NCBI GenBank assembly: GCA_044225565.1
Contig: JBGAIL010000126.1
Span: forward strand, 1 to 14,193
DNA from: CAVXAE01 sp044225565
GTDB taxonomy: Bacteria; Pseudomonadota; Gammaproteobacteria; Steroidobacterales; Steroidobacteraceae
Length of the DNA: 14,193 nucleotides
Reading direction: 5' to 3'
Shown: piece after piece, positions 1-10,015 of the stretch
How positions within the stretch are numbered: position 1 is the first letter of the stretch
How the letters are laid out: every line of letters starts with the position of its first letter
The notes under the pieces: model-generated
Databases searched by the model: none
Told to the model about the DNA's origin: nothing
The model's input: the letters and a program-made list of their open reading frames with translations, nothing else
Position numbers and translations under genes: made by a program

Positions 1-15
1 GACGACTGCCGTGCG

Positions 16-855
16 TCAGCTCCCGAACGTGTCGCAGGCGGCGGGGTTGCCGTCCTTCAGCCCCCGTGAAAACCAGGCCATGCGCTCTTCGGACGTGCCG
101 TGCGTGAAGCTGTCCGGCACCACGTGGCCCTGAGTGCGCTTCTGAATGGTGTCGTCGCCGACGGCGGAGGCGGCCTGCAGGGCCTCTTCCACGTCGCCTT
201 GCTCGATGATGTGCCGTGTGCGATCCGCGTTGTGCGCCCACACTCCGGCATAGCAGTCCGCCTGCAATTCCATCTTCACCTGTAGCGCATTCGCCTCGCG
301 CTCCGAAGCGCCCTGCTGCGCGCTGCGCACTTTCGCTTCGGTGCCGAGCAGCGTCTGCACGTGGTGACCCACTTCGTGCGCCAGCACATAGGCCTGCGCG
401 AAATCACCCGGTGCCTGGAACCGCGTGGCCAGCTCGTTGTAGAAGTTGAGGTCGATGTACACCTTGCGGTCCGCAGGGCAGTAGAACGGCCCCACCGCTG
501 CGTTCGCCGCGCCGCAGCCCGAGCGGACCTGATCCGAAAAAAGCACCAGGGTCGGCGGCGAGTAGGTGGACCCGTTGGCCTGGAAGATGGCGCTCCAGGT
601 GTCCTCGGTCTCGCCCAGCACCGCGGCCATGAACTGGCCTGCCTCGTCGCTCGGCGTGCCCGACTGCACCTCCGGCTGCGACGCGTTCTGCACGCCTTCG
701 GTGAGACCGAGGATCAACCTCGGGTCCACACCAAAGAAATACGCCGCGGCGATGGCGATGAGCGTGCCGCCGATGCCTATGCCCGCGCCGCCTCCGAAGC
801 GCCGGCCGCGGTAGTCCTGTACGTTGGTGCTCCGTCGACTGTCTTGCCAGCGCAT
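16..855 (-). CDS. ypfJ: YpfJ-type neutral zinc metallopeptidase, membrane-anchored
   Basis: A 279-residue protein of the YpfJ/KPN_02809 'putative neutral zinc metallopeptidase' family. Visible features are a short charged N-terminus, a Gly-rich stretch and one hydrophobic segment (about residues 27-42) that should anchor it in the inner membrane. The remainder would then be the periplasmic domain. The zinc site is HEVGH at 160-164, with a downstream acidic candidate ligand at E197 in the ELQADCYAGVW block (196-206) typical of the family. Cys114 and Cys126 lie in the central region and may pair. The ATG at 855 was chosen because GAGGAGT lies just upstream on the minus strand and because family members start with a similar Arg/Asp-rich N-terminus. 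The open frame continues upstream, but that part is antisense to hrpB. Substrate and physiological role are unknown for the family. It is divergent from hrpB. Confidence 0.92.
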   Translation of the reverse strand: MRWQDSRRSTNVQDYRGRRFGGGAGIGIGGTLIAIAAAYFFGVDPRLILGLTEGVQNASQPEVQSGTPSDEAGQFMAAVLGETEDTWSAIFQANGSTYSPPTLVLFSDQVRSGCGAANAAVGPFYCPADRKVYIDLNFYNELATRFQAPGDFAQAYVLAHEVGHHVQTLLGTEAKVRSAQQGASEREANALQVKMELQADCYAGVWAHNADRTRHIIEQGDVEEALQAASAVGDDTIQKRTQGHVVPDSFTHGTSEERMAWFSRGLKDGNPAACDTFGS

Positions 856-910
856 GGGGTTCACTCCTCGAGTGCGAGCGGGCGCGGGTAATAACGTAAG
901 CTGCGCGCCG
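856..910. promoter_or_regulatory. Divergent intergenic region between ypfJ and hrpB
   Basis: This 55-bp gap must contain, or overlap, the start signals of both divergent genes. The minus-strand Shine-Dalgarno GAGGAGT of ypfJ is plainly visible at about 862-868. On the plus strand, TAATAA at 889-894 is the only -10-like hexamer, but no good -35 lies 16-18 bp before it. hrpB has no strong ribosome binding site here. The region is annotated for its position; the exact promoters are not resolved. Confidence 0.3.
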
Positions 911-3454
911 ATGTTCCAGTCTGGACTACCCATCGACGCGGCACTGCCCGGGCTCCTCACGGCGCTCGCCGCGCATCGGGCTGCCGTTCTGCAGGCGCCA
1001 CCGGGCGCGGGCAAGAGTACCGTAGTCCCGCTCGCGTTGCTCGATGAGCCCTGGGCGCGCGGCAAGCGGTTGATCATGCTCGAGCCGCGAAGGCTGGCAG
1101 CGCGGGCCGTGGCCCAACGCATGGCGGGCAGTCTGGGCGAGGAGGCGGGCCGCACCGTGGGATACCGCATGCGCATGGATACGCGCGTGTCGCGCGCCAC
1201 CCGAGTGGAAGTGGTGACGGAGGGTGTGCTCACCCGAATGCTCCAGAGCGACCCGGCGCTCGAAGGCGTCGCGGCGGTGATCTTCGACGAGTTCCACGAG
1301 CGTAGCCTGCAGGCTGATCTGGGTCTCGCGCTGTCGCTGGATGCGCGGGACAACCTGGCGCCGGATCTCAAGCTGCTGGTGATGTCCGCCACTCTGGATG
1401 GGGCGGCGGTCGCCCGGCTGCTCGGCGATGCGCCGGTGGTGACGGCGGAAGGGCGCCTGTTTCCGGTGGAGACACGGTTCGTCGGCAAGGGGGCGCCGCC
1501 GTTGCCGGGGGAGTGGAGTGCTTCGGCACGCGGGCCGTCGGCGTACGGGGAGGCGGAGCGCCAGGTGGCACTGGTGGTGCAGCGGGCATTGCGGGAGGAA
1601 GAGGGCGATGTGCTCGTATTCCTGCCGGGTGCGGGAGAAATCCGGCGGGTGCAGCGGCTGCTGGAGTCGGCGGGGCTGGAGCGTTCCGTGCGCGTGCTGC
1701 CGCTGTTTGGTGAGCTGGCAGCGGGTGATCAGGACAGCGCATTGAATCCGGGGCCGGTGGGCACGCGGAAGGTCGTGCTGTCGACCAACATCGCGGAGAC
1801 CAGTCTCACGATCGAGGGCGTGCGGGTGGTGGTGGACAGCGGGCTCGTTCGGCGCTCCCTTTTCGATCCGGCGACGGGGATGGGACGGCTCGAGACGCAG
1901 CGCATCTCGCGAGCTTCGGCGGACCAGCGGCAGGGGCGCGCGGGACGGCTTTCTGCCGGGGTCTGCTATCGGGTGTGGAGCGAGGGCACGCATGCGAGTC
2001 TCGGCGCATTCACCGCGCCGGAGATCATGGTTGCGGATCTCGCACCGCTGGCGCTGGATCTGGCGAGCTGGGGCGTACGCGATGCGACGGACCTGCGGTG
2101 GCTCGATGCGCCGCCGGCCGCGATGCTGGCGAGCGCCCGGGATCTGCTCGCACGGCTGGGTGCGCTGGATGGGAAGGGGTTGATTACGGCGCACGGGCGG
2201 GAGATGGCGCAGCTCGCGGTGCATCCGCGCCTGGCGCACATGCTGCTGAAGGCGCGAGAGGCCGGGAGTTTGAGTTTGGGGGCGGACCTTGCCGCGTTGC
2301 TCTCCGAGCGCGACCTGTTGCGCGGTTCGCGGGATGTGGATATGCGGAGCCGGGTGGAGGTGGTGCGGGAAGGGGTGGATCGTGGCGCCGACCGCGGCTC
2401 GTTGAGTCGGGTTCGGCGCATGGCACAGGACCTTTTCCGGCAGTTGGGTACGGCGTCGCGGCCGGGTATCTCGGGCGTCGATGCGGGCGTGCTGCTCGCC
2501 TTCGCGTATCCCGATCGCATCGGCCGGCGTCGTGCAGGCGGTGAAGGGCGCTACACGCTGGCCAACGGCCGCGGCGCTCACTTCGAGGGTGCGCATGGTC
2601 TGGCGCGCGAGGAGCTCATCGTTGCCGTGGACCTGGACGATCGCGACCGCGATGCGCGCATCCTGCTCGCCGCGCCGCTGAATCGCGCGGAGGTCGAAAG
2701 GTATTTCGGCGATCGGCTGGTCCGCGAGCAGGAGGTGCATTGGGATTCGCGATCACAGGCCGTGGTGGCGCGGCAAGTGCTCAGGCTGGATGCGCTGGTG
2801 CTCGAGGAGAAGCCGTTGAGCGAGCTGCCCGTGGAAGCAGTGCGCTCGGCGATGCTCGCCGGTATCCGCGAGCTCGGCATCCCGGCCTTGTCGTGGACGC
2901 GCGAAGCTCGCGATCTTCAAGCGCGGATGGAGTTCGTCCGAGCGCTGGCGAGCTCGGGCGATGCCGGGCATTGGCCCGCCGTCGACGATGATTCCCTCGC
3001 CGCTTCACTCGACCACTGGCTCGCTCCATGGCTCGACGGCGTCACGCGCAAGGACCACCTCTCGCGCATCGTCCTCGTCGACGCTCTGCGCGCGCTCCTG
3101 AGCTGGGAGCAGCAAGCACAGCTCGACAAGCTCGCGCCGACCCATCTCGGAGTGCCCACCGGCTCGCGCATCCGCATCGACTATCTCGACGAGAGCGCGC
3201 CCGCCGTGTCCGTACGATTGCAGGAGGTGTTCGGCCTCGAGCGCACGCCGCTCATCGGCAACGGCCGGGTCCCGATCACGTTCAAACTGCTTTCCCCCGC
3301 GCGGCGGCCCGTTCAGGTCACCCGCGATCTCGCCAGCTTCTGGCGCGGCGCTTATGCCGAAGTCCGCAAGGATTTGCGCGGCCGCTACCCCAGGCACTAC
3401 TGGCCCGAGAACCCTCTCGAAGCCGAGCCCGTTCGCGGCCCCCGACGCCGCTAG
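911..3454 (+). CDS. hrpB: ATP-dependent helicase HrpB (DEAH/RHA-type RNA helicase)
   Basis: An 847-residue superfamily 2 DEAH-type helicase whose length fits HrpB. Motifs in order: Walker A APPGAGKST (29-37), motif II DEFHERS (126-132), motif III SATLD (159-163) and motif VI QRQGRAGR (339-346). A helicase-associated middle region follows. The C-terminal HrpB-specific domain (about 755-843) contains VSVRLQEVFGLE and a YPRHYWPENP block near the end. HrpB is a non-essential putative RNA helicase of Gammaproteobacteria and Betaproteobacteria whose substrate is poorly defined; it should act in the cytoplasm. The ATG at 911 was chosen because family members begin a few residues before LP...LL. An in-frame GTG at 872 would add 13 residues and cannot be excluded, as no clear Shine-Dalgarno precedes either start. 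The frame is intact. It is followed at 186 bp by a second RNA helicase gene in the same orientation. Confidence 0.95.
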   Translation: MFQSGLPIDAALPGLLTALAAHRAAVLQAPPGAGKSTVVPLALLDEPWARGKRLIMLEPRRLAARAVAQRMAGSLGEEAGRTVGYRMRMDTRVSRATRVEVVTEGVLTRMLQSDPALEGVAAVIFDEFHERSLQADLGLALSLDARDNLAPDLKLLVMSATLDGAAVARLLGDAPVVTAEGRLFPVETRFVGKGAPPLPGEWSASARGPSAYGEAERQVALVVQRALREEEGDVLVFLPGAGEIRRVQRLLESAGLERSVRVLPLFGELAAGDQDSALNPGPVGTRKVVLSTNIAETSLTIEGVRVVVDSGLVRRSLFDPATGMGRLETQRISRASADQRQGRAGRLSAGVCYRVWSEGTHASLGAFTAPEIMVADLAPLALDLASWGVRDATDLRWLDAPPAAMLASARDLLARLGALDGKGLITAHGREMAQLAVHPRLAHMLLKAREAGSLSLGADLAALLSERDLLRGSRDVDMRSRVEVVREGVDRGADRGSLSRVRRMAQDLFRQLGTASRPGISGVDAGVLLAFAYPDRIGRRRAGGEGRYTLANGRGAHFEGAHGLAREELIVAVDLDDRDRDARILLAAPLNRAEVERYFGDRLVREQEVHWDSRSQAVVARQVLRLDALVLEEKPLSELPVEAVRSAMLAGIRELGIPALSWTREARDLQARMEFVRALASSGDAGHWPAVDDDSLAASLDHWLAPWLDGVTRKDHLSRIVLVDALRALLSWEQQAQLDKLAPTHLGVPTGSRIRIDYLDESAPAVSVRLQEVFGLERTPLIGNGRVPITFKLLSPARRPVQVTRDLASFWRGAYAEVRKDLRGRYPRHYWPENPLEAEPVRGPRRR

Positions 3455-3460
3455 CCGGTG

Positions 3461-3490
3461 TTGGACGGCGAGGGCGGAAGCCTGTAGAGT
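3461..3490 (+). promoter_or_regulatory. Candidate sigma-70 promoter for rhlE
   Basis: TTGGAC at 3461-3466 and TAGAGT at 3485-3490 are separated by 18 bp, just after the hrpB stop codon. Initiation about 7 bp downstream would leave a leader of roughly 140 nt before the rhlE start. Both hexamers deviate from consensus, so this is a pattern match only. Its position between the two genes supports separate transcription of rhlE. Confidence 0.4.
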
Positions 3491-3595
3491 GCGCGGCGCT
3501 GAATCAGGAGCGCGCGGTCAGCGCCCCCTCTAGCTCGCGGTCTGTCCTCCCCGACGCACTTCGATACTTTCCATTCTCTCTCGCTACTGACCGTC

Positions 3596-3611
3596 GCAGC
3601 GCGTGCGCTGC
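3596..3611 (+). promoter_or_regulatory. Hairpin in the rhlE 5' leader
   Basis: GCAGCGC-GT-GCGCTGC is a perfect 7-bp inverted repeat; in RNA it would form about 6 bp with a 4-nt loop. It lies 28 nt upstream of the rhlE ATG and 13 nt before its AAGGA ribosome binding site (3625-3629). Structured leaders that affect their own translation or decay are known for some DEAD-box helicase and cold-shock genes. Here regulation is inferred only from position and structure. Confidence 0.35.
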
Positions 3612-3639
3612 CGTGCGAGCCAACAAGGACTCTGAATAC

Positions 3640-4962
<1,323 letters not shown>

Positions 4963-4987
4963 GGAGCCGGTAACACTCCTCAGTAAT

Positions 4988-5027
4988 CGCCCGCACGGCA
5001 CAAGCCTGGTCCTGTACTGTGCGGGCG
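4988..5027 (+). terminator. Candidate terminator hairpin after rhlE
   Basis: CGCCCGCAC at 4988-4996 is perfectly complementary to GTGCGGGCG at 5019-5027, giving a 9-bp GC-rich stem with a 22-nt loop. It starts 25 bp past the rhlE stop and precedes the receptor operon. There is no run of T right after the stem, only a mixed TTCACACTTTAC stretch, and the loop is long. It could be a weak intrinsic terminator or a processing or RNA-stability structure. Confidence 0.4.
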
Positions 5028-5129
5028 TTCACACTTTACATCTTGCAAGCCTCCGCGTCCCGGAAGAGGATTCGCAAGCTTGTTCTAAGGTAAGTACAGC
5101 TTTGACGGCGCTCGGATGGGCAGGGACCT

Positions 5130-7073
5130 ATGAGCTTCTTCGACCGTATCCGGGCCTGGAGCGCCCGCGCCGGCCTCGCGGCCACCGGCCTCTCGATGAG
5201 CGCCGCCGTCTGGGCATCCACGACTCCACCGGTCTCCACGCAGGACCTCAAGCAGCTCAGCTTCGAAGAGCTGATGAACGTCGAGATCACCTCCGTCTCG
5301 CGCCAGCCGGAGAAGCTGAGCGAGGCCGCCTCCGCAGTGCAGGTGATCACCGCGGAGGACATCCGGCGCTCCGGCGCCACGAACATCCCTGAAGCGCTGC
5401 GCCTCGCGCCCAACCTGCAGATCGCGCAGGTCAACGCCAGTCAGTGGGCCATCAGCGCCCGCGGTTTCAACAACGTGCTCGCGAACAAGCTGCTGGTGCT
5501 CATCGACGGCCGCACCGTCTACACCCCGTTCTACGCCGGCGTATTCTGGGACGTGCAGGACGTGCTGCTCGAGGACATCGAGCGCATCGAAGTGGTGAGC
5601 GGTCCCGGCGGCACGCTGTGGGGCGCCAACGCCGTCAACGGCATCATCAACATCATCACCCGCAGTGCGCAGGACACTCAGGGCGGTTACGTCGAAGCCG
5701 GCACGGGCGGGGAGCTGCAGGGCTTCGCAGGTGCGCGCTACGGAGGCCGCACGCAATCCGGCCTCGCCTGGCGCGTGTATGGCAAGACTACGCACTACGA
5801 CGATACAGTGCTCTACCCTGCCGGCGAGAGCGCCGAAGACGCCTGGCATCTCAGCCAGGTCGGCACCCGCCTGGACTGGAATGCCGGTGACGCCGACTCC
5901 TTCACGCTGCAGGCGGACGCGCGCGACGGAAAATCCAATCCGGACGGCGACAACACCGTCGAGATGGACGGCGCGAACGTCCTGGGCCGCTGGAAACGCG
6001 CGCTGGCTCCGGATTCCGAGCTGCAATTGCAGCTGTACTACGATCGAGGCACGCGCGATTTCGGCAACGGCTTCGCCGAAACGCTGAGCACCTGGGACTT
6101 CGACGCGCAACACAGCTTGAGCCCCGCGCCCCGCCACGATCTCATCTGGGGCGTAGGCGCGCGCATCATGCGCCACGAGGTGGACAATCTGCCGCTGTTC
6201 GGCTTCACGCCCGCGCAGAAGACGCTCCACCTGTACAGCGCGTTCGTGCAGGATGAGATCTCGTTGCGTGAGGACGTCCTCGCGCTCACCCTCGGCGCCA
6301 AGTTCGAGCACAACGACTACACCGGCGCCGAATGGCAGCCGAGCGTCCGGCTTTCCTGGCGGCTGGCGCCTCAGCAGACATTGTGGGCTGCGGTATCGCG
6401 CGCCGTGCGCACGCCTTCGCGCCTGGACAGGGATTTCGCGGTCTCGCTGCTGCCAGGCTTTCCGCTGCTCACCGGCAGCGCGGATTTCGATTCCGAGGAA
6501 GTCGTGGCCAGCGAGCTCGGCTGGCGCTGGGGCGCCGAGCGGCTCTCCCTCTCCGCCGCGGCGTTCTACAACGATTACGACAAGATCCGCAGCGCCGAGC
6601 CCGGTGCCGGCCCACTGGGCCTGCCGATCACGCTGGGCAACAGCGTGCAGGGCCACACGTATGGCGTCGAGCTTTCGGCCACGGGTCGCCTCGCGCCATG
6701 GTGGCAGCTGCGCGGCGGCTACACGTTCCTGAAGAAGGACCTGGAAGTCGCCCCCGGCGAGATCGACCTCAACGACGCCACTGCCGAAAGCAACGATCCC
6801 GAGCACCAGCTCGTCGTGCAGTCTTCCATGGATCTGCCCGCGAGCTTCTCGTTCGATACCGTGGCGCGCTGGATCGGGCACCTGAGCACGCCACCCGTGG
6901 ACAGCTACGTCGCGCTGGATGCACGCCTCGCCTGGCGCTCGCCGTCCAACTTCGAGGTGGCGCTCGTCGGGCGCAACCTGCTCGAGCGCCGCCATCTCGA
7001 GTTCCTTCCCACTTCTCCCGCGCCGCGCGAAATCGAGCGCAGCCTCTTCGGCAGTGTCTCGTGGCATTTCTGA
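5130..7073 (+). CDS. TonB-dependent outer-membrane receptor
   Basis: A 647-residue TonB-dependent receptor. Residues 1-29 look like a signal peptide (cleavage near VWA-S). The N-terminal segment LKQLSFEELMNVEI (40-53) and the plug (about 60-178) carry hallmarks of the family: AVQVITAEDIRRSG (69-82), PEALRLAPNLQ (88-98) and IERIEVVSGPGGTLWGANAV (150-169). The rest should form the 22-stranded barrel, ending in aromatic WHF, where the terminal Phe is the usual BAM signal. It is short for the family and has no N-terminal secretin/TonB (STN) signalling domain, so FecA-type anti-sigma signalling is not expected. The ligand cannot be read from sequence. A weak Shine-Dalgarno (AGGGA, 5122-5126) precedes the ATG, and no convincing promoter was found in the preceding 100 bp. 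Its stop overlaps the yfiR start, so it probably works with the downstream signalling genes. Confidence 0.93.
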   Translation: MSFFDRIRAWSARAGLAATGLSMSAAVWASTTPPVSTQDLKQLSFEELMNVEITSVSRQPEKLSEAASAVQVITAEDIRRSGATNIPEALRLAPNLQIAQVNASQWAISARGFNNVLANKLLVLIDGRTVYTPFYAGVFWDVQDVLLEDIERIEVVSGPGGTLWGANAVNGIINIITRSAQDTQGGYVEAGTGGELQGFAGARYGGRTQSGLAWRVYGKTTHYDDTVLYPAGESAEDAWHLSQVGTRLDWNAGDADSFTLQADARDGKSNPDGDNTVEMDGANVLGRWKRALAPDSELQLQLYYDRGTRDFGNGFAETLSTWDFDAQHSLSPAPRHDLIWGVGARIMRHEVDNLPLFGFTPAQKTLHLYSAFVQDEISLREDVLALTLGAKFEHNDYTGAEWQPSVRLSWRLAPQQTLWAAVSRAVRTPSRLDRDFAVSLLPGFPLLTGSADFDSEEVVASELGWRWGAERLSLSAAAFYNDYDKIRSAEPGAGPLGLPITLGNSVQGHTYGVELSATGRLAPWWQLRGGYTFLKKDLEVAPGEIDLNDATAESNDPEHQLVVQSSMDLPASFSFDTVARWIGHLSTPPVDSYVALDARLAWRSPSNFEVALVGRNLLERRHLEFLPTSPAPREIERSLFGSVSWHF

Positions 7074-7603
7074 GGAAGCTCGCGGCGATCCTGCTCGTGT
7101 TGCTGCCGTCGGCTGTGGCGACGGCGACAGCATCGCCCAGCGAATACCAGCTGAAGGCCGTGTTCCTCTTCAACTTCGCGGCCTTCGTCGAATGGCCCGG
7201 CAACGCCTTCGCGGCCCCGGACGCGCCGTTCACCATCTGCGTGCTCGGCGACGATCCCTTCGGCGAGAATCTGGACGCTGCCGTGCGCGGCGAGAGCGTC
7301 GCCGGCCACCCTTTGGCGGTGAAGCGCTACCGCAGCGCTCGCGAGGTGGAGGCCTGCCAGATTCTCTTCATCGGTGGATCGGAGCTCGGTCAGCTCGATT
7401 CCATCCTTTCGGGGCTCGGTGGCCGGTCCATCCTCACCGTGAGCGACATCGCGCGGTCCGCGGAGCGCGGCGCCATCATCCAGTTCGCGAACGACCGCAA
7501 CCGCGTGCGGCTGCGCATCAACGTGGCGGCCGCGCGGTCTGCCGGGCTGACGCTGAGCTCGAAGCTGCTGCGCCCGGCCGAGATCGTGGGCGGGGAGGGC
7601 TGA
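7061..7603 (+). CDS. yfiR: YfiR/DUF4154-family periplasmic regulator
   Basis: A 180-residue secreted protein of the YfiR (DUF4154) family. The N-terminus MAFLRKLAAILLVLLPSAVA is a signal peptide with probable cleavage near residue 24 (TATA-S). The mature part opens with SEYQLKAVFLFNFAAFVEWP (27-46) and closes with the conserved ILTVSDI, GAIIQF and VRLRINVAAARSAGL blocks and SSKLLRPAE (166-174). In Pseudomonas aeruginosa, YfiR binds the periplasmic domain of the membrane diguanylate cyclase YfiN and holds it inactive. The next gene encodes a membrane sensor with the same kind of periplasmic domain, so an analogous role is inferred. The GTG at 7061 is preferred because it is the in-frame start that gives a full signal peptide; it overlaps the receptor gene by 13 bp and lacks a good Shine-Dalgarno, which suggests translational coupling. 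Only two cysteines are present, C60 and C99. Confidence 0.88.
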   Translation: MAFLRKLAAILLVLLPSAVATATASPSEYQLKAVFLFNFAAFVEWPGNAFAAPDAPFTICVLGDDPFGENLDAAVRGESVAGHPLAVKRYRSAREVEACQILFIGGSELGQLDSILSGLGGRSILTVSDIARSAERGAIIQFANDRNRVRLRINVAAARSAGLTLSSKLLRPAEIVGGEG

Positions 7604-7606
7604 GCC

Positions 7607-10015
7607 ATGCCGCACAACACGCCCATCCGCCGCAAGCTCATGGTGATGCTGCTGCTGACCAGCGGCATCGTGCTCTTCATGAGCATGATGGCTTCGTTCG
7701 TCTACGAGTTCCTCACTTTCCGGCACACGGCGGTCCGCAACATCACCACGCTGGGCGAGGTCATCGCGACGAACAGCACGGCTGCGCTGGCCTTCGACAA
7801 CAGCGAGGACGCGCAGGGGATCCTCTCGGCCCTGCGGGCCGATTCGCACATCGTGGCCGCAGCGCTTTATGACCGCGATGGCAGCCTGTTCGCCACCTAT
7901 CCGGAGAGTCTGCTTCCGTCGGAGGTGCCGGCGCATCCTGCGCCGCGGGGATACGGTTTTGGGAGCGCGCACCTCGCCGGCTTCCAGCCCGTCGTCGAGA
8001 ACGGCCGGCTCATGGGGACGCTCTATCTGCGCTCGGACCTGGAAGCGATCTACAGTCAGCTGAAGCTGCAGGGCCTGATCGCCCTGCTGGTGCTGGGCGT
8101 GTCTTTCCTCACCGCATATATCCTTTCCCGCAGCCTGCAGCGACAGATTTCCAGCCCCATTCTCGCGTTGGCGCAAACCGCGCAGGCCATCTCCGAGCGC
8201 CGCGACTATTCGGTGCGCGCGGCGCACGCCGGCAGCCAGGAGCTCGGCAAGCTCACGGAGGCCTTCAACCACATGCTGACGCAGATCCAGGCGCAGCATG
8301 GGAAGCTGAACTCGCAGCTCGCGAGCCTGCATCTGCTGCAGCACATCACGCGTGCCATCGGCGAACGGCAGGATCTCCCGAGCGTATTCCGCGTCGTGCT
8401 GCAGAGCCTCGAGGAAGGCCTGCCCGTGGATTTCGCCTTCATCTGCCTGCATGAGCCCGGCAGCGAGCGTCTGACCGTCGCCGCCATCGGACCGCGCAGC
8501 ATGCAGCAGGGCCCCATTCCGGGCCTCACGGAAGGTGCGCAGATCGAAGTGGACGGCAACGGCTTGTCGCGCTGTCTCGCGGGCCAGCTGGTATATGAGC
8601 CCGACGTGCGCGGTGTGCCATTCCCGTTCCCGCAGCGCTTCGCCGTGGCCGGCCTGCATTCGCTGGTCATCGCTCCGCTGGCCGTGGAGAATCGCGTATT
8701 CGGCGCGTTGATCGCGGCGCGCCGCGATAGCGAGGGGTTCGAGAGTCCGGATTGTGAATTCCTGCGTCAGCTGAGCGAGCACGTAGCGCTGGCGTCGCAC
8801 CAGACCCAGCTCTACGGCGCGCTGCAACAGGCCTACGACGAGCTCAGGCAGTCCCAGCACACGGTCATGCAGCAGGAACGCCTGCGCGCGCTGGGCCAGA
8901 TGGCCAGCGGCATCGCTCACGACATCAACAACGCCATCTCGCCGGTGGCGCTCTACACGGAATCCCTGCTCGAGCGCGAGCCCTCGCTTTCCGAACGGGC
9001 TCGCGGCTACCTCATCACCATCCAGCGCGCCATGGAGGACGTGGCGGCCACGGTGGCGCGCATGCGCGAGTTCTATCGGCCTCGTGAGCCGCAGCTCGAG
9101 CTCGCGCGCATCGACGTCAACAACATCCTGAATCAGGTCGTCGATCTCACCCGTGCCCGCTGGGCGGATGTGCCGCAGCAGCGCGGTGTCGTCGTGAACC
9201 TGGTGCTGGAGGCCGGCGAGCGGCTGCCGGACATCATGGGCGCCGAGAACGAGATCCGCGACGCGCTCACCAACCTCATCTTCAATGCGGTGGATGCGAT
9301 GCCGGAAGGCGGCACGCTGACGCTGCGCACGAAAGCCATGGGCGAAGCGGGCGGAGAAACGGCGGAAGGCGTGGAGCGTGTCTGCCTGGAAGTATCCGAC
9401 ACCGGCATCGGCATGAGCGAAGAGACCCGCCGGCGCTGCCTGGAGCCCTTCTTCACCACCAAGGGAGAGCGCGGCACGGGGCTGGGGCTGGCGATGGTCT
9501 ACGGCATGGTGCAGCGGCACAGCGCCGAGCTCGGAATCGACAGCGTGCCCGGGAAGGGCACCACTTTCCGGCTCATCTTTCCGGCGTACCTGCCCACCTT
9601 CACTTCCACCGTGCGCGTGCCCGCACAGCTGCCGGCCCAGCGACTGCGCATCCTGCTCATCGACGATGATCCGATGCTCATCAAGTCGCTGCAGGATACA
9701 CTCGAGGCCGATGGGCACCTCATCACCACGGCAAATGGCGGTCAGGCCGGAATCGACGCCTTCCAGGCGGCGGCCCGGGGCGAGAAGGCCTTCGATCTGG
9801 TCGTCACCGACCTCGGCATGCCCTACGTAGACGGCCGCAAGGTGGCGGCTGCCATCAAGAGCGCTTCGGCGGGCACACCGGTCATCATGCTCACCGGGTG
9901 GGGCCAGCGCCTGGTCGCCGAGAACGACATCCCCGCGCACGTGAACCGCGTGCTGAACAAGCCGCCGCGGCTGCACGAGCTGCGCTCGGCCCTCGCGGAG
10001 CTGACAGCGGCATGA
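7607..10015 (+). CDS. Hybrid sensor histidine kinase, CHASE8-HAMP-GAF-HisKA-HATPase-REC
   Basis: An 802-residue inner-membrane hybrid kinase. Order of parts: TM1 (about 11-33); a periplasmic CHASE8-like domain (about 36-150, with NSTAALAFDNSEDA at 56-69); TM2 (153-175); HAMP (176-229); GAF (about 240-400); a linker coiled coil; HisKA with phospho-acceptor H438 in AHDINN; HATPase with N-box N556/N560, DTGIG (598-602) and GTGLGL (623-628); and a C-terminal receiver (680-800) with acidic pocket D686-D688, phospho-acceptor D735, T763 and K785. All catalytic residues are present. CHASE8-HAMP is also the front end of YfiN, so the adjacent YfiR protein is the likely periplasmic partner, here controlling a kinase rather than a diguanylate cyclase. 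The start at 7607 has GGGGAGGG at 7592-7599 and lies 3 bp after the yfiR stop. The stop overlaps the next start (ATGA). Confidence 0.93.
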   Translation: MPHNTPIRRKLMVMLLLTSGIVLFMSMMASFVYEFLTFRHTAVRNITTLGEVIATNSTAALAFDNSEDAQGILSALRADSHIVAAALYDRDGSLFATYPESLLPSEVPAHPAPRGYGFGSAHLAGFQPVVENGRLMGTLYLRSDLEAIYSQLKLQGLIALLVLGVSFLTAYILSRSLQRQISSPILALAQTAQAISERRDYSVRAAHAGSQELGKLTEAFNHMLTQIQAQHGKLNSQLASLHLLQHITRAIGERQDLPSVFRVVLQSLEEGLPVDFAFICLHEPGSERLTVAAIGPRSMQQGPIPGLTEGAQIEVDGNGLSRCLAGQLVYEPDVRGVPFPFPQRFAVAGLHSLVIAPLAVENRVFGALIAARRDSEGFESPDCEFLRQLSEHVALASHQTQLYGALQQAYDELRQSQHTVMQQERLRALGQMASGIAHDINNAISPVALYTESLLEREPSLSERARGYLITIQRAMEDVAATVARMREFYRPREPQLELARIDVNNILNQVVDLTRARWADVPQQRGVVVNLVLEAGERLPDIMGAENEIRDALTNLIFNAVDAMPEGGTLTLRTKAMGEAGGETAEGVERVCLEVSDTGIGMSEETRRRCLEPFFTTKGERGTGLGLAMVYGMVQRHSAELGIDSVPGKGTTFRLIFPAYLPTFTSTVRVPAQLPAQRLRILLIDDDPMLIKSLQDTLEADGHLITTANGGQAGIDAFQAAARGEKAFDLVVTDLGMPYVDGRKVAAAIKSASAGTPVIMLTGWGQRLVAENDIPAHVNRVLNKPPRLHELRSALAELTAA

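Noticed and set aside
856..1488. N-terminal extension of the zinc metallopeptidase frame
   Set aside because: The extra residues are antisense to hrpB, low in complexity and Ser/Arg/Ala-rich. A good Shine-Dalgarno and a family-like N-terminus mark the start at 855.
3028..3639. Upstream extension of the RhlE frame
   Set aside because: It overlaps the conserved C-terminal domain of hrpB in another frame and encodes Arg/Ala/Ser-rich sequence with no domain. The ATG at 3640 has a ribosome binding site and the canonical Q-motif spacing.
6905..9976. A very long open frame on the minus strand antisense to yfiR and the hybrid kinase, with others at 926-2740 and 5085-7133
   Set aside because: They lie opposite genes with complete domain sets, show no recognisable motifs, and are rich in Arg, Ala, His and Gln, as expected for antisense frames in high-GC DNA.
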